64,000 nucleotides of DNA. Source: Plasmodiophora brassicae. Lineage: Eukaryota; Endomyxa; Phytomyxea; Plasmodiophorida; Plasmodiophoridae. The stretch is taken from positions 1-64,000 of the forward strand of contig JASFAU010000017.1 in the NCBI GenBank assembly GCA_039704465.1, written 5' to 3'. Positions 1 through 13,223 of this stretch are shown here, one piece after another. The position numbers and the translations under genes are program-made. Positions within the stretch are counted from its first letter, which is position 1. Each line of letters opens with the position of its first letter. The notes beneath the pieces are model-generated. The model was not told where the DNA came from, ran no database searches, and was given only the letters and a program-made list of their open reading frames with translations.

Positions 1-1189
1 TGAGCTTCGTGCGATCGCAGCTGGAGTACGGCCTCTGCATCGCCAACCACAGCAGCTCGACGCTGAAGGAGATCGACTCGTGGGTCATGCGAACGTGCGC
101 CGAGTTCCTCGGCGGCCATCGCAACGGGTCGATCCTGATGATGCGCTACGCCGGCATTGTCCCGATGGCGATCCGGCAGGCACAGCTACGTGGCGGGTTC
201 CTGCTCCACCTGAAGGAGAAGGCCGACGAGTACCCGAGGACCATGAGCGGCAAGATCGCCAAGGCCATGTTCGCGAACCCGGCATCGAGGCTGTCGACGA
301 TCGTGCAGAAGTGCCCGGTCTGGTCGCGGGTGCAGGCGCTGATGCGGCAGCAGGCCCGGGTGAAGGACCTGCGCGAGTGGAAGATCAGGCACGGCACCCG
401 ATTGGAGGAGGCGGACAAGAACGAGGGCGGACCCGGGGACGCGCTGGTCCAGGCGCTGCAGGAACGGGCGTGGCGGCCGTGGTCGCGTGCGAAACTGATG
501 CGGGTCCAGAAGCAGGAGTGGAACAGACCGCACGCGACCGCGTTCAAGCGACGGCGGACGCGTACCGGATCGCCAACTGGCTGACGAATCGCCTACCGGG
601 CATACCTGTTCCATGTCAGAACTGCAACGGGGCGTACGAGACGAATCGATACCATTGTACGATTTGTGTCGGCGCCCAGCAGCGGCTGGAGCATGTGTAT
701 CGCCCGGAGGTGCATCTGAAGTGGTTGACTGATGCCGACAACGCGATCGACGCCTGCCTGCTCCAGCTGACACGGCCGTCGATCATCCAAGCGCCGGCGT
801 ATGATGGGCGACCTAGGAAGCAAGCGTCAGAGGCGGCGTATCGACTCGACGAGCGAACCAGACCGGTGGCGACGGCGATCGCGACTGTCCTCAAGGACAT
901 CGACGAGCTGTGCAGGCCGCGACAGGGTCGTGATGGCGGCGACGACAATGGCGGCGACAATGGCGACGACAATGGCGGCGATGATGGGGACGGCGGCGGC
1001 GAAGATGGACCTGTCGAGCTCCGCATCCAGGACGGCAACGGCGACGATGATGGCAGCAACGGCAACGGCGACGATGATGGCAGCAACGGCAACGGCGACG
1101 ATCAGGGCAGCAACGGCAACGGCGGCGACCAGGGCAGCAACGGCAAGCGGTACGAGCGGCGCCCGCCGATCTGGATCCGGGTACCGTGA
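1..1189 (+). pseudogene. LINE-type retrotransposon ORF2, C-terminal fragment
   Basis: The window opens inside a non-LTR retrotransposon ORF, downstream of the reverse transcriptase core. Residues are readable from base 9 in one frame to about base 545, then continue in another frame to the stop at 1189, so there is one frameshift near 545-560. The piece is recognised because it aligns, block by block, with the C-terminal part of the LINE at 34190-34900: both have a GGHR..GS.LM.RYAG segment and a later Cys-rich knuckle of pattern CxxC-x8-H-x4-C (CQNCNGAYETNRYHCTIC here). After the knuckle the protein ends in a long acidic Asp/Gly/Asn repeat tail (about 930-1150) absent from the other copy. 5' end is cut by the window. 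Confidence is high for LINE origin, lower for exact ends. Confidence 0.75.
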
Positions 1190-1531
1190 CGATCGCTCAT
1201 GCCCGGCCGGATTTTTCCCATCCGACCAGCGTCTGACGCCCGGATGGGTTTTTTCATCCGGCCGACGAGGCCATCACCAGGCCTACCGCGACATGCTGGC
1301 GACGACGACCATCGGCGCCGCCAGCATCGACACGCACCACCCGCACTGCGCAGTCCGTCACAGGCGGCCACTGCGTAGCGCTATTTCTATCATGTGACCC
1401 TTCATCTACCTACTCAAGACGACACTGGCAATCGTATTATGCTCGGCATCGGTTGGAAAAGGGTGGTCTACGCCTAATACACACAAGACTAAAAAACCCT
1501 AAAGACCTACCTACGTTCCGCGACCATCTTC
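1190..1531. other. Non-coding gap between LINE and Ty3 element
   Basis: No supported gene. It contains a short inverted repeat around 1206-1258, where GGCCGGAT...ATCCG is followed by CGGATGGG and CATCCGGCC with T-runs between. This would be the 3' tail of the LINE or the degraded 5' part of the Ty3 element; no long terminal repeat was recognised here. Confidence 0.4.
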
Positions 1532-4244
1532 ATGCTGTTCGATGCCTTTAAAGGCTATTGGCAATTTCCGTTGCACCCTGATTCGCAGGAGGCCTGCTCG
1601 TTCATGACGCACATCGCCACGTTTACACCCAGGCGCATCATCCAGGGAATCGCTGATTGCGTGTTTGCGTTCCAGGCGGGAATGCAACAGGTGTTGGGGA
1701 AACTTCTATATATCTGCGCCCTACTCTGGATCGACGATATCCTCGGCTACGTATCTGGATTCGGAGCCTACATGGACACACTCGAATCTCTTCTCAACGC
1801 TTTCGACGAGTTTGGAGTTAAACTCAACCCTGATCGCTGCCAGTTATATCTCACTTCAGTGACATGGTGCGGTCGCGTTATATCCGCTGATGGAGTGTCG
1901 TTCGATCGCTCGTATCTCAACGCCTTGCACGATCTATCAACTCCTATCACGGCTGCTGATCTCCAACAGTTCCTCTCGGGCCTCAATTGTCCGTTCTGTT
2001 ATCCCTCAATTCGCGGCACATGTTCATCCGCTACAGGATCTACTTCTGTCCGCTTCTCGTTCTGTCAGCAGTCTGAAGAAATCACACCTACGTCGAGTTC
2101 GTTTAGCCGACATCGGCTGGACCACTGACCATCTCACCAGTTTCAATTCTCTGAAGCATCGTCTATCGGAGGCCATGACGCTGGCGCACCCCAAGGACGA
2201 ATGGATCATGTGTCTCTTTCCGGATGCGAGTGACCGTTTCTGGTCTGTTTTCCTGTCGCAGATCCCTCCGGAAGATATTGATCTCCCGTACGGTGAGCAA
2301 CACCACGAACCTTTGTCGTTCATCTCGGGGACATTCCGTGGTTCTCAATTGAAGTGGGCGACCATTGAGAAGGAGGCCTACGCCATCATTGAAGGCTGCT
2401 ATCGCCTCAGACACTTCATCTCTATGTCAAAGCTGGCACTTCGAATCTTCACAGACCACCGTAATTTGGTTTTCATTCTGAACCCAGCCTCGGTTGCACG
2501 AATTAGTCGGACGACCGGCGATCGCTTGGAGCGCTGGCGACTTCAGATTATCGACCTAGATTTTCACATTGAGCACATTGCTGGGGAGGACAACGTTTGG
2601 GCCGACCTCGCCACGCGGTGGGGCGTCGCCCTGCAACCACTCTCCTCATTTTCCCCTCCATCGTTCCGTTCTATTCGTCATATGGCAATTAATCTTGACT
2701 TCGACGATTACAAGATGACCGATGAGTTTATCTGGCCGTCTGTCGACGAGATTAGTAACGCTCAGACCGACTACATTCGCCAACACGACCTATCTGCCGT
2801 TTCCGATATTCTCCAACTCGAAGGGGACATGTCTCTCCACCTTAGCCCGGAATCTGGCTGGCGTACTCCAGACAATCAACTCTGGGTACCATCACATGCA
2901 CTGCAGCTACGCATCGCAGTGATTTCACATATGGGACTGTCTGGTCATCAACCTGCTGCATCGACTATTTCGAGCATCGCACAACTCTTCTGGTGGCCTG
3001 ATCTGGATTCCTTTGTTCGTGCATTTGTGGACAAATGCTTACACTGCCTACGCAACAAAGATTCGATGATTCCCCGACCTTTTGGCACGGCTATGCATGC
3101 GGACAAGCCCAATAAGGTCATCCACTATGACTTTCTGTTCTTATCCAAACCTCGTCCAGGCGATTCTCATCAACTTCGTTATGTTCTGGTTCTGAAGGAC
3201 GACGCCACGGCATTCGTCGAGTTAATTCCTTGTCAATTCGCGGATCACAGCGTTGTCGCCGAATCTCTTCTGGATTGGTTCAAACGTTTCGGCATTGTTT
3301 TCCAACATGTCTCTGACCGCGGCACACACTTCAAAAACGCGGTTATCGCCGAGCTTAATAGCCGGTTACACTGCAACCATCATTTCACAACTGCCTACAC
3401 ACCTTGGGCGAACGGCACGGTTGAGGTTGTCAACAAGCGGCTTCTCTTTCTGCTGAAGTCCCTCCTCTCCGAGCTAAATCTTCCATTCCAGGATTGGCCG
3501 TATGTCCTTCCGCTGATCAACATGACGGTAAATCACACTGTTCGATCAAGTGTGGGCTACGCGCCTGTCACGATGTTTACGGGTTTGCCACCCTCGACAC
3601 CTATCTCGATTATCTTCAACAAACGCATCGACGCGGTTATCGACGTACCGTTGACCCCTGACCGTCTCAAGGAAATGACGACGGAACTTATCGATTCTCT
3701 CGAGGACATGCACAAAGAAGTGGCACGTACACGCACCCATCTACGTGATCTCAAGCAACGCGCCCGGCGTCGCCGACGCAATGTTCGCGAGATCAACTTC
3801 ACGACGGGCGACTATGTTCTCGTGGCCAACCATGGCAAGCACTCCAAGTCCGAGTACAACTGGACTGGACCTGCCCAGATTATCGACACCATCAACGACT
3901 GGGTGTATCGAGTTCGAGATCTCTTGACTGATCATATCTCAGATGTACACGCCCAGCGCTTAATGTTCTATGCAGATGCGCACTTGAATGTCACCTCTTC
4001 CCTGAAGCACAACATCGCGCTCACCGGCGTGGCTTACCAAGTCAACGCAGTCGAGGACATTCGAGTCAATTCTACGTCAGGTGACACTGAACTACTGATC
4101 AACTGGATCGGATTCGATGCCACCGACAATTCATGGGAACCTTACTCGGTCATGGCGGCCGATGTTCCTGATATCGTCAGGGCCTTCCTCGAACGACAAG
4201 CCGAAGGAGACCCGCTCTGCTCACGACTGTTAGCAGATTTCTAA
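1532..4244 (+). mobile_element. pol: Ty3/gypsy chromovirus pol, 5'-truncated and frameshifted
   Basis: Polyprotein remnant of an LTR retrotransposon. Order seen: reverse transcriptase from its middle part (1532 onward, catalytic box LWIDDILGY near 1724-1750, WIDD in place of the usual YxDD), RNase H (DASD near 2228, TDHRNLVF near 2450), integrase zinc finger with H-H-C-C (about 2928-3050), integrase core with D-D-E residues (HYDFLF, LKDDATAF, NGTVEVVNKR) and a C-terminal chromodomain (about 4035-4200, NWIGFDATDNSWEP). The RT reading frame breaks at about 1985: residues up to LQQFLSGLN are in one frame and continue as VIPQFAAHVHPL in another. Gag and protease are absent, so the copy is dead. 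Its base composition is visibly more AT-rich than its neighbours. The chromodomain places it in the chromovirus clade, whose members target particular chromatin. Confidence 0.9.
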
Positions 4245-4452
4245 CACGGGGAGTGTTCATCCAGAGTACCAGTACTCAGATGATGCTGCTCAGATGCTGC
4301 TGCCACCCGGTCACATGATCATGACCGTACTCGACCCCGCAGCGGCCCTTGCTGTGACGATCCTGTCCAAATACATCAGTTCGTTATATCACCAGGCGCC
4401 GACTCTTGCGACCGACCGCCCCCGTAGTGGGCAGCGGCGGCGTTAGCACACG
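4245..4452 (+). repeat. Probable 3' LTR remnant of the Ty3 element
   Basis: Immediately after the pol stop there is a purine-rich tract (ACACGGGGAG) followed by TGTTCATCC, the layout expected for a polypurine tract and the TG start of a 3' LTR at about 4254. The sequence runs about 200 bp and then passes directly into the satellite array. No matching 5' LTR was found in the window, so the call rests on position only. Confidence 0.4.
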
Positions 4453-7400
4453 CCGTCACCGCCGCCGACCAACTGTCAACAGCCGCGTCTCGAATCGACA
4501 GGCAACCGGCACACGTACTGAAAGGGCGTTGGAAATGCTGTCCGATGCTCCTGGTTTCAGAGCAATATGGAATTTCCCGACGGCGAACAGCACGCAGATG
4601 CACAGCAGTTCTCAGCGGACGCCGTCACCGCCGCCGACCAACTGTCAACAGCCGCGTCTCGAATCGACAGGCAACCGGCACACGTACTGAAAGGGCGTTG
4701 GAAATGCTGTCCGATGCTCCTGGTTTCAGAGCAATATGGAATTTCCCGACGGTGAACAGCACGCAGATGCACAGCAGTTCTCAGCGGACGCCGTCACCGC
4801 CGCCGACCAACTGTCAACAGCCGCGTCTCGAATCGACAGGCAACCGGCACACGTACTGAAAGGGCGTTGGAAATGCTGTCCGATGCTCCTGGTTTCAGAG
4901 CAATATGGAATTTCCCGACGGCGAACAGCACGCAGATGCACAGCAGTTCTCAGCGGACGCCGTCACCGCCGCCGACCAACTGTCAACAGCCGCGTCTCGA
5001 ATCGACAGGCAACCGGCACACGTACTGAAAGGGCGTTGGAAATGCTGTCCGATGCTCCTGGGTTCAGAGCAATATGGAATTTCCCGAAGGCGAACAGCAC
5101 GCAGATGCACAGCAGTTCTCAGCGGACGCCGTCACCGCCGCCGACCAACTGTCAACAGCCGCGTCTCGAATCGACAGGCAACCGGCACACGTACTGAAAG
5201 GGCGTTGGAAATGCTGTCCGATGCACCTGGTTTCAGAGCAATATGGAATTTCCCGAAGGCGAACAGCACGCAGATGCACAGCAGTTCTCAGCGGACGCCG
5301 TCGCCGCCGCCGACCAACTGTCAACAGCCGCGTCTCGAATCGACTGGCAACCGGCACACGTACTGAAAGGGCGTTGGAAATGCTTTCCGATGCACCTGGT
5401 TTCTGAGCAATATGGAATTTCCCGAAGGCGAACAGCACGCAGATGCACAGCAGTTCTCAGCGGACGCCGTCACCGCCGCCGACCAACTGTCAACAGCCGC
5501 GTCTCGAATCGACAGGCAACCGGCACACGTACTGAAAGGGCGTTGGAAATGCTGTCCGATGCTCCTGGTTTCAGAGCAATATGGAATTTCCCGACGGCGA
5601 ACAGCACGCAGATGCACAGCAGTTCTCAGCGGACGCCGTCACCGCCGCCGACCAACTGTCAACAGCCGCGTCTCGAATCGACAGGCAACCGGCACACGTA
5701 CTGAAAGGGCGTTGGAAATGCTGTCCGATGCTCCTGGTTTCAGAGCAATATGGAATTTCCCGACGGCGAACAGCACGCAGATGCACAGCAGTTCTCAGCG
5801 GACGCCGTCACCGCCGCCGACCAACTGTCAACAGCCGCGTCTCGAATCGACAGGCAACCGGCACACGTACTGAAAGGGCGTTGGAAATGCTGTCCGATGC
5901 TCCTGGTTTCAGAGCAATATGGAATTTCCCGACGGCGAACAGCACGCAGATGCACAGCAGTTCTCAGCGGACGCCGTCACCGCCGCCGACCAACTGTCAA
6001 CAGCCGCGTCTCGAATCGACAGGCAACCGGCACACGTACTGAAAGGGCGTTGGAAATGCTGTCCGATGCTCCTGGTTTCAGAGCAATATGGAATTTCCCG
6101 ACGGTGAACAGCACGCAGATGCACAGCAGTTCTCAGCGGACGCCGTCACCGCCGCCGACCAACTGTCAACAGCCGCGTCTCGAATCGACAGGCAACCGGC
6201 ACACGTACTGAAAGGGCGTTGGAAATGCTGTCCGATGCTCCTGGGTTCAGAGCAATATGGAATTTCCCGAAGGCGAACAGCACGCAGATGCACAGCAGTT
6301 CTCAGCGGACGCCGTCACCGCCGCCGACCAACTGTCAACAGCCGCGTCTCGAATCGACAGGCAACCGGCACACGTACTGAAAGGGCGTTGGAAATGCTGT
6401 CCGATGCTCCTGGTTTCAGAGCAATATGGAATTTCCCGACGGTGAACAGCACGCAGATGCACAGCAGTTCTCAGCGGACGCCGTCACCGCCGCCGACCAA
6501 CTGTCAACAGCCGCGTCTCGAATCGACAGGCAACCGGCACACGTACTGAAAGGGCGTTGGAAATGCTGTCCGATGCTCCTGGTTTCAGAGCAATATGGAA
6601 TTTCCCGACGGCGAACAGCACGCAGATGCACAGCAGTTCTCAGCGGACGCCGTCACCGCCGCCGACCAACTGTCAACAGCCGCGTCTCGAATCGACAGGC
6701 AACCGGCACACGTACTGAAAGGGCGTTGGAAATGCTGTCCGATGCTCCTGGTTTCAGAGCAATATGGAATTTCCCGACGGCGAACAGCACGCAGATGCAC
6801 AGCAGTTCTCAGCGGACGCCGTCACCGCCGCCGACCAACTGTCAACAGCCGCGTCTCGAATCGACAGGCAACCGGCACACGTACTGAAAGGGCGTTGGAA
6901 ATGCTGTCCGATGCTCCTGGTTTCAGAGCAATATGGAATTTCCCGACGGCGAACAGCACGCAGATGCACAGCAGTTCTCAGCGGACGCCGTCACCGCCGC
7001 CGACCAACTGTCAACAGCCGCGTCTCGAATCGACAGGCAACCGGCACACGTACTGAAAGGGCGTTGGAAATGCTGTCCGATGCTCCTGGTTTCAGAGCAA
7101 TATGGAATTTCCCGACGGTGAACAGCACGCAGATGCACAGCAGTTCTCAGCGGACGCCGTCACCGCCGCCGACCAACTGTCAACAGCCGCGTCTCGAATC
7201 GACAGGCAACCGGCACACGTACTGAAAGGGCGTTGGAAATGCTGTCCGATGCTCCTGGTTTCAGAGCAATATGGAATTTCCCGACGGCGAACAGCACGCA
7301 GATGCACAGCAGTTCTCAGCGGACGCCGTCACCGCCGCCGACCAACTGTCAACAGCCGCGTCTCGAATCGACAGGCAACCGGCACACGTACTGAAAGGGC

Positions 7401-10400
7401 GTTGGAAATGCTGTCCGATGCTCCTGGGTTCAGAGCAATATGGAATTTCCCGAAGGCGAACAGCACGCAGATGCACAGCAGTTCTCAGCGACGCGCCGTC
7501 GTCACCGCCGCCGACCAACTGTCAACAGCCGCGTCTCGAATCGACAGGCAACCGGCACACGTACTGAAAGGGCGTTGGAAATGCTGTCCGATGCACCTGG
7601 TTTCAGAGCAATATGGAATTTCCCGAAGGCGAACAGCACGCAGATGCACAGCAGTTCTCAGCGGACGCCGTCGCCGCCGCCGACCAACTGTCAACAGCCG
7701 CGTCTCGAATCGACTGGCAACCGGCACACGTACTGAAAGGGCGTTGGAAATGCTTTCCGATGCACCTGGTTTCTGAGCAATATGGAATTTCCCGAAGGCG
7801 AACAGCACGCAGATGCACAGCAGTTCTCAGCGGACGCCGTCACCGCCGCCGACCAACTGTCAACAGCCGCGTCTCGAATCGACAGGCAACCGGCACACGT
7901 ACTGAAAGGGCGTTGGAAATGCTGTCCGATGCTCCTGGTTTCAGAGCAATATGGAATTTCCCGACGGCGAACAGCACGCAGATGCACAGCAGTTCTCAGC
8001 GGACGCCGTCACCGCCGCCGACCAACTGTCAACAGCCGCGTCTCGAATCGACAGGCAACCGGCACACGTACTGAAAGGGCGTTGGAAATGCTGTCCGATG
8101 CTCCTGGTTTCAGAGCAATATGGAATTTCCCGACGGCGAACAGCACGCAGATGCACAGCAGTTCTCAGCGGACGCCGTCACCGCCGCCGACCAACTGTCA
8201 ACAGCCGCGTCTCGAATCGACAGGCAACCGGCACACGTACTGAAAGGGCGTTGGAAATGCTGTCCGATGCTCCTGGTTTCAGAGCAATATGGAATTTCCC
8301 GACGGCGAACAGCACGCAGATGCACAGCAGTTCTCAGCGGACGCCGTCACCGCCGCCGACCAACTGTCAACAGCCGCGTCTCGAATCGACAGGCAACCGG
8401 CACACGTACTGAAAGGGCGTTGGAAATGCTGTCCGATGCTCCTGGTTTCAGAGCAATATGGAATTTCCCGACGGTGAACAGCACGCAGATGCACAGTTCT
8501 CAGCGGACGCCGTCACCGCCGCCGACCAACTGTCAACAGCCGCGTCTCGAATCGACAGGCAACCGGCACACGTACTGAAAGGGCGTTGGAAATGCTGTCC
8601 GATGCTCCTGGTTTCAGAGCAATATGGAATTTCCCGAAGGCGAACAGCACGCAGATGCACAGCAGTTCTCAGCGGACGCCGTCACCGCCGCCGACCAACT
8701 GTCAACAGCCGCGTCTCGAATCGACAGGCAACCGGCACACGTACTGAAAGGGCGTTGGAAATGCTGTCCGATGCTCCTGGTTTCAGAGCAATATGGAATT
8801 TCCCGACGGTGAACAGCACGCAGATGCACAGCAGTTCTCAGCGGACGCCGTCACCGCCGCCGACCAACTGTCAACAGCCGCGTCTCGAATCGACAGGCAA
8901 CCGGCACACGTACTGAAAGGGCGTTGGAAATGCTGTCCGATGCTCCTGGTTTCAGAGCAATATGGAATTTCCCGACGGCGAACAGCACGCAGATGCACAG
9001 CAGTTCTCAGCGGACGCCGTCACCGCCGCCGACCAACTGTCAACAGCCGCGTCTCGAATCGACAGGCAACCGGCACACGTACTGAAAGGGCGTTGGAAAT
9101 GCTGTCCGATGCTCCTGGGTTCAGAGCAATATGGAATTTCCCGAAGGCGAACAGCACGCAGATGCACAGCAGTTCTCAGCGGACGCCGTCACCGCCGCCG
9201 ACCAACTGTCAACAGCCGCGTCTCGAATCGACAGGCAACCGGCACACGTACTGAAAGGGCGTTGGAAATGCTGTCCGATGCTCCTGGTTTCAGAGCAATA
9301 TGGAATTTCCCGACGGCGAACAGCACGCAGATGCACAGCAGTTCTCAGCGGACGCCGTCACCGCCGCCGACCAACTGTCAACAGCCGCGTCTCGAATCGA
9401 CAGGCAACCGGCACACGTACTGAAAGGGCGTTGGAAATGCTGTCCGATGCTCCTGGTTTCAGAGCAATATGGAATTTCCCGACGGCGAACAGCACGCAGA
9501 TGCACAGCAGTTCTCAGCGGACGCCGTCACCGCCGCCGACCAACTGTCAACAGCCGCGTCTCGAATCGACAGGCAACCGGCACACGTACTGAAAGGGCGT
9601 TGGAAATGCTGTCCGATGCTCCTGGTTTCAGAGCAATATGGAATTTCCCGACGGTGAACAGCACGCAGATGCACAGCAGTTCTCAGCGGACGCCGTCACC
9701 GCCGCCGACCAACTGTCAACAGCCGCGTCTCGAATCGACAGGCAACCGGCACACGTACTGAAAGGGCGTTGGAAATGCTGTCCGATGCTCCTGGGTTCAG
9801 AGCAATATGGAATTTCCCGAAGGCGAACAGCACGCAGATGCACAGCAGTTCTCAGCGGACGCCGTCACCGCCGCCGACCAACTGTCAACAGCCGCGTCTC
9901 GAATCGACAGGCAACCGGCACACGTACTGAAAGGGCGTTGGAAATGCTGTCCGATGCTCCTGGTTTCAGAGCAATATGGAATTTCCCGACGTGAACAGCA
10001 CGCAGATGCACAGCAGTTCTCAGCGGACGCCGTCACCGCCGCCGACCAACTGTCAACAGCCGCGTCTCGAATCGACAGGCAACCGGCACACGTACTGAAA
10101 GGGCGTTGGAAATGCTGTCCGATGCTCCTGGTTTCAGAGCAATATGGAATTTCCCGAAGGCGAACAGCACGCAGATGCACAGCAGTTCTCAGCGGACGCC
10201 GTCGCCGCCGCCGACCAACTGTCAACAGCCGCGTCTCGAATCGACTGGCAACCGGCACACGTACTGAAAGGGCGTTGGAAATGCTTTCCGATGCTCCTGG
10301 GTTCAGAGCAATATGGAATTTCCCGAAGGCGAACAGCACGCAGATGCACAGCAGTTCTCAGCGGACGCCGTCACCGCCGCCGACCAACTGTCAACAGCCG

Positions 10401-13223
10401 CGTCTCGAATCGACAGGCAACCGGCACACGTACTGAAAGGGCGTTGGAAATGCTGTCCGATGCTCCTGGGTTCAGAGCAATATGGAATTTCCCGAAGGCG
10501 AACAGCACGCAGATGCACAGCAGTTCTCAGCGGACGCCGTCACCGCCGCCGACCAACTGTCAACAGCCGCGTCTCGAATCGACAGGCAACCGGCACACGT
10601 ACTGAAAGGGCGTTGGAAATGCTGTCCGATGCTCCTGGTTTCAGAGCAATATGGAATTTCCCGACGGCGAACAGCACGCAGATGCACAGCAGTTCTCAGC
10701 GGACGCCGTCACCGCCGCCGACCAACTGTCAACAGCCGCGTCTCGAATCGACAGGCAACCGGCACACGTACTGAAAGGGCGTTGGAAATGCTGTCCGATG
10801 CTCCTGGTTTCAGAGCAATATGGAATTTCCCGACGGCGAACAGCACGCAGATGCACAGCAGTTCTCAGCGGACGCCGTCACCGCCGCCGACCAACTGTCA
10901 ACAGCCGCGTCTCGAATCGACAGGCAACCGGCACACGTACTGAAAGGGCGTTGGAAATGCTGTCCGATGCTCCTGGTTTCAGAGCAATATGAATTTCCCG
11001 ACGGTGAACAGCACGCAGATGCACAGCAGTTCTCAGCGGACGCCGTCACCGCCGCCGACCAACTGTCAACAGCCGCGTCTCGAATCGACAGGCAACCGGC
11101 ACACGTACTGAAAGGGCGTTGGAAATGCTGTCCGATGCTCCTGGTTTCAGAGCAATATGGAATTTCCCGACGGCGAACAGCACGCAGATGCACAGCAGTT
11201 CTCAGCGGACGCCGTCACCGCCGCCGACCAACTGTCAACAGCCGCGTCTCGAATCGACAGGCAACCGGCACACGTACTGAAAGGGCGTTGGAAATGCTGT
11301 CCGATGCTCCTGGGTTCAGAGCAATATGGAATTTCCCGAAGGCGAACAGCACGCAGATGCACAGCAGTTCTCAGCGGACGCCGGCACCGCCGCCGACCAA
11401 CTGTCAACAGCCGCGTCTCGAATCGACAGGCAACCGGCACACGTACTGAAAGGGCGTTGGAAATGCTGTCCGATGCACCTGGTTTCAGAGCAATATGGAA
11501 TTTCCCGAAGGCGAACAGCACGCAGATGCACAGCAGTTCTCAGCGGACGCCGTCGCCGCCGCCGACCAACTGTCAACAGCCGCGTCTCGAATCGACTGGC
11601 AACCGGCACACGTACTGAAAGGGCGTTGGAAATGCTTTCCGATGCACCTGGTTTCTGAGCAATATGGAATTTCCCGAAGGCGAACAGCACGCAGATGCAC
11701 AGCAGTTCTCAGCGGACGCCGTCACCGCCGCCGACCAACTGTCAACAGCCGCGTCTCGAATCGACAGGCAACCGGCACACGTACTGAAAGGGCGTTGGAA
11801 ATGCTGTCCGATGCTCCTGGTTTCAGAGCAATATGGAATTTCCCGACGGCGAACAGCACGCAGATGCACAGCAGTTCTCAGCGGACGCCGTCACCGCCGC
11901 CGACCAACTGTCAACAGCCGCGTCTCGAATCGACAGGCAACCGGCACACGTACTGAAAGGGCGTTGGAAATGCTGTCCGATGCTCCTGGTTTCAGAGCAA
12001 TATGGAATTTCCCGACGGCGAACAGCACGCAGATGCACAGCAGTTCTCAGCGGACGCCGTCACCGCCGCCGACCAACTGTCAACAGCCGCGTCTCGAATC
12101 GACAGGCAACCGGCACACGTACTGAAAGGGCGTTGGAAATGCTGTCCGATGCTCCTGGTTTCAGAGCAATATGGAATTTCCCGACGGCGAACAGCACGCA
12201 GATGCACAGCAGTTCTCAGCGGACGCCGTCACCGCCGCCGACCAACTGTCAACAGCCGCGTCTCGAATCGACAGGCAACCGGCACACGTACTGAAAGGGC
12301 GTTGGAAATGCTGTCCGATGCTCCTGGTTTCAGAGCAATATGGAATTTCCCGACGGTGAACAGCACGCAGATGCACAGCAGTTCTCAGCGGACGCCGTCA
12401 CCGCCGCCGACCAACTGTCAACAGCCGCGTCTCGAATCGACAGGCAACCGGCACACGTACTGAAAGGGCGTTGGAAATGCTGTCCGATGCTCCTGGGTTC
12501 AGAGCAATATGGAATTTCCCGAAGGCGAACAGCACGCAGATGCACAGCAGTTCTCAGCGGACGCCGTCACCGCCGCCGACCAACTGTCAACAGCCGCGTC
12601 TCGAATCGACAGGCAACCGGCACACGTACTGAAAGGGCGTTGGAAATGCTGTCCGATGCTCCTGGTTTCAGAGCAATATGGAATTTCCCGACGGTGAACA
12701 GCACGCAGATGCACAGCAGTTCTCAGCGGACGCCGTCACCGCCGCCGACCAACTGTCAACAGCCGCGTCTCGAATCGACAGGCAACCGGCACACGTACTG
12801 AAAGGGCGTTGGAAATGCTGTCCGATGCTCCTGGTTTCAGAGCAATATGGAATTTCCCGACGGCGAACAGCACGCAGATGCACAGCAGTTCTCAGCGGAC
12901 GCCGTCACCGCCGCCGACCAACTGTCAACAGCCGCGTCTCGAATCGACAGGCAACCGGCACACGTACTGAAAGGGCGTTGGAAATGCTGTCCGATGCTCC
13001 TGGTTTCAGAGCAATATGGAATTTCCCGAACGCCGTCACCGCCGCCGACCAACTGTCAACAGCCGCGTCTCGAATCGACAGGCAACCGGCACACGTACTG
13101 AAAGGGCGTTGGAAATGCTGTCCGATGCTCCTGGTTTCAGAGCAATATGGAATTTACCGAAGGCGAACAGCACGCAGATGCACAGCAGTTCTCAGCGGAC
13201 GCCGTCACCGCCGCCGACCAACT
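4453..13223. repeat. 169-bp satellite array, about 52 monomers
   Basis: Head-to-tail tandem array with a period of 169 bp (for example the block CCGTCACCGCCGCCGACC recurs at 4454, 4623, 4792 and so on). Monomers are nearly identical and differ at a few fixed sites: CCGACGGCGAAC, CCGACGGTGAAC or CCGAAGGCGAAC; CTCCTGGTTTC, CTCCTGGGTTC or CACCTGGTTTC; CGACAGG or CGACTGG; GCTGTCCG or GCTTTCCG. Small indels occur near 7490, 8497, 9990 and 10990, and two shortened monomers near 13028 mark the decaying right edge. The array ends at CCGACCAAC/TAGATCTCC (13223). Open frames run through both strands only because 169 is 3x56+1 and stops are rare; they are not genes. Monomer length is near nucleosome size, as in many centromeric satellites. 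Confidence 0.97.

Noticed and set aside
4453..13223. CRISPR array
   Set aside because: Whole 169-bp units are repeated without unique spacers, and the window is eukaryotic.
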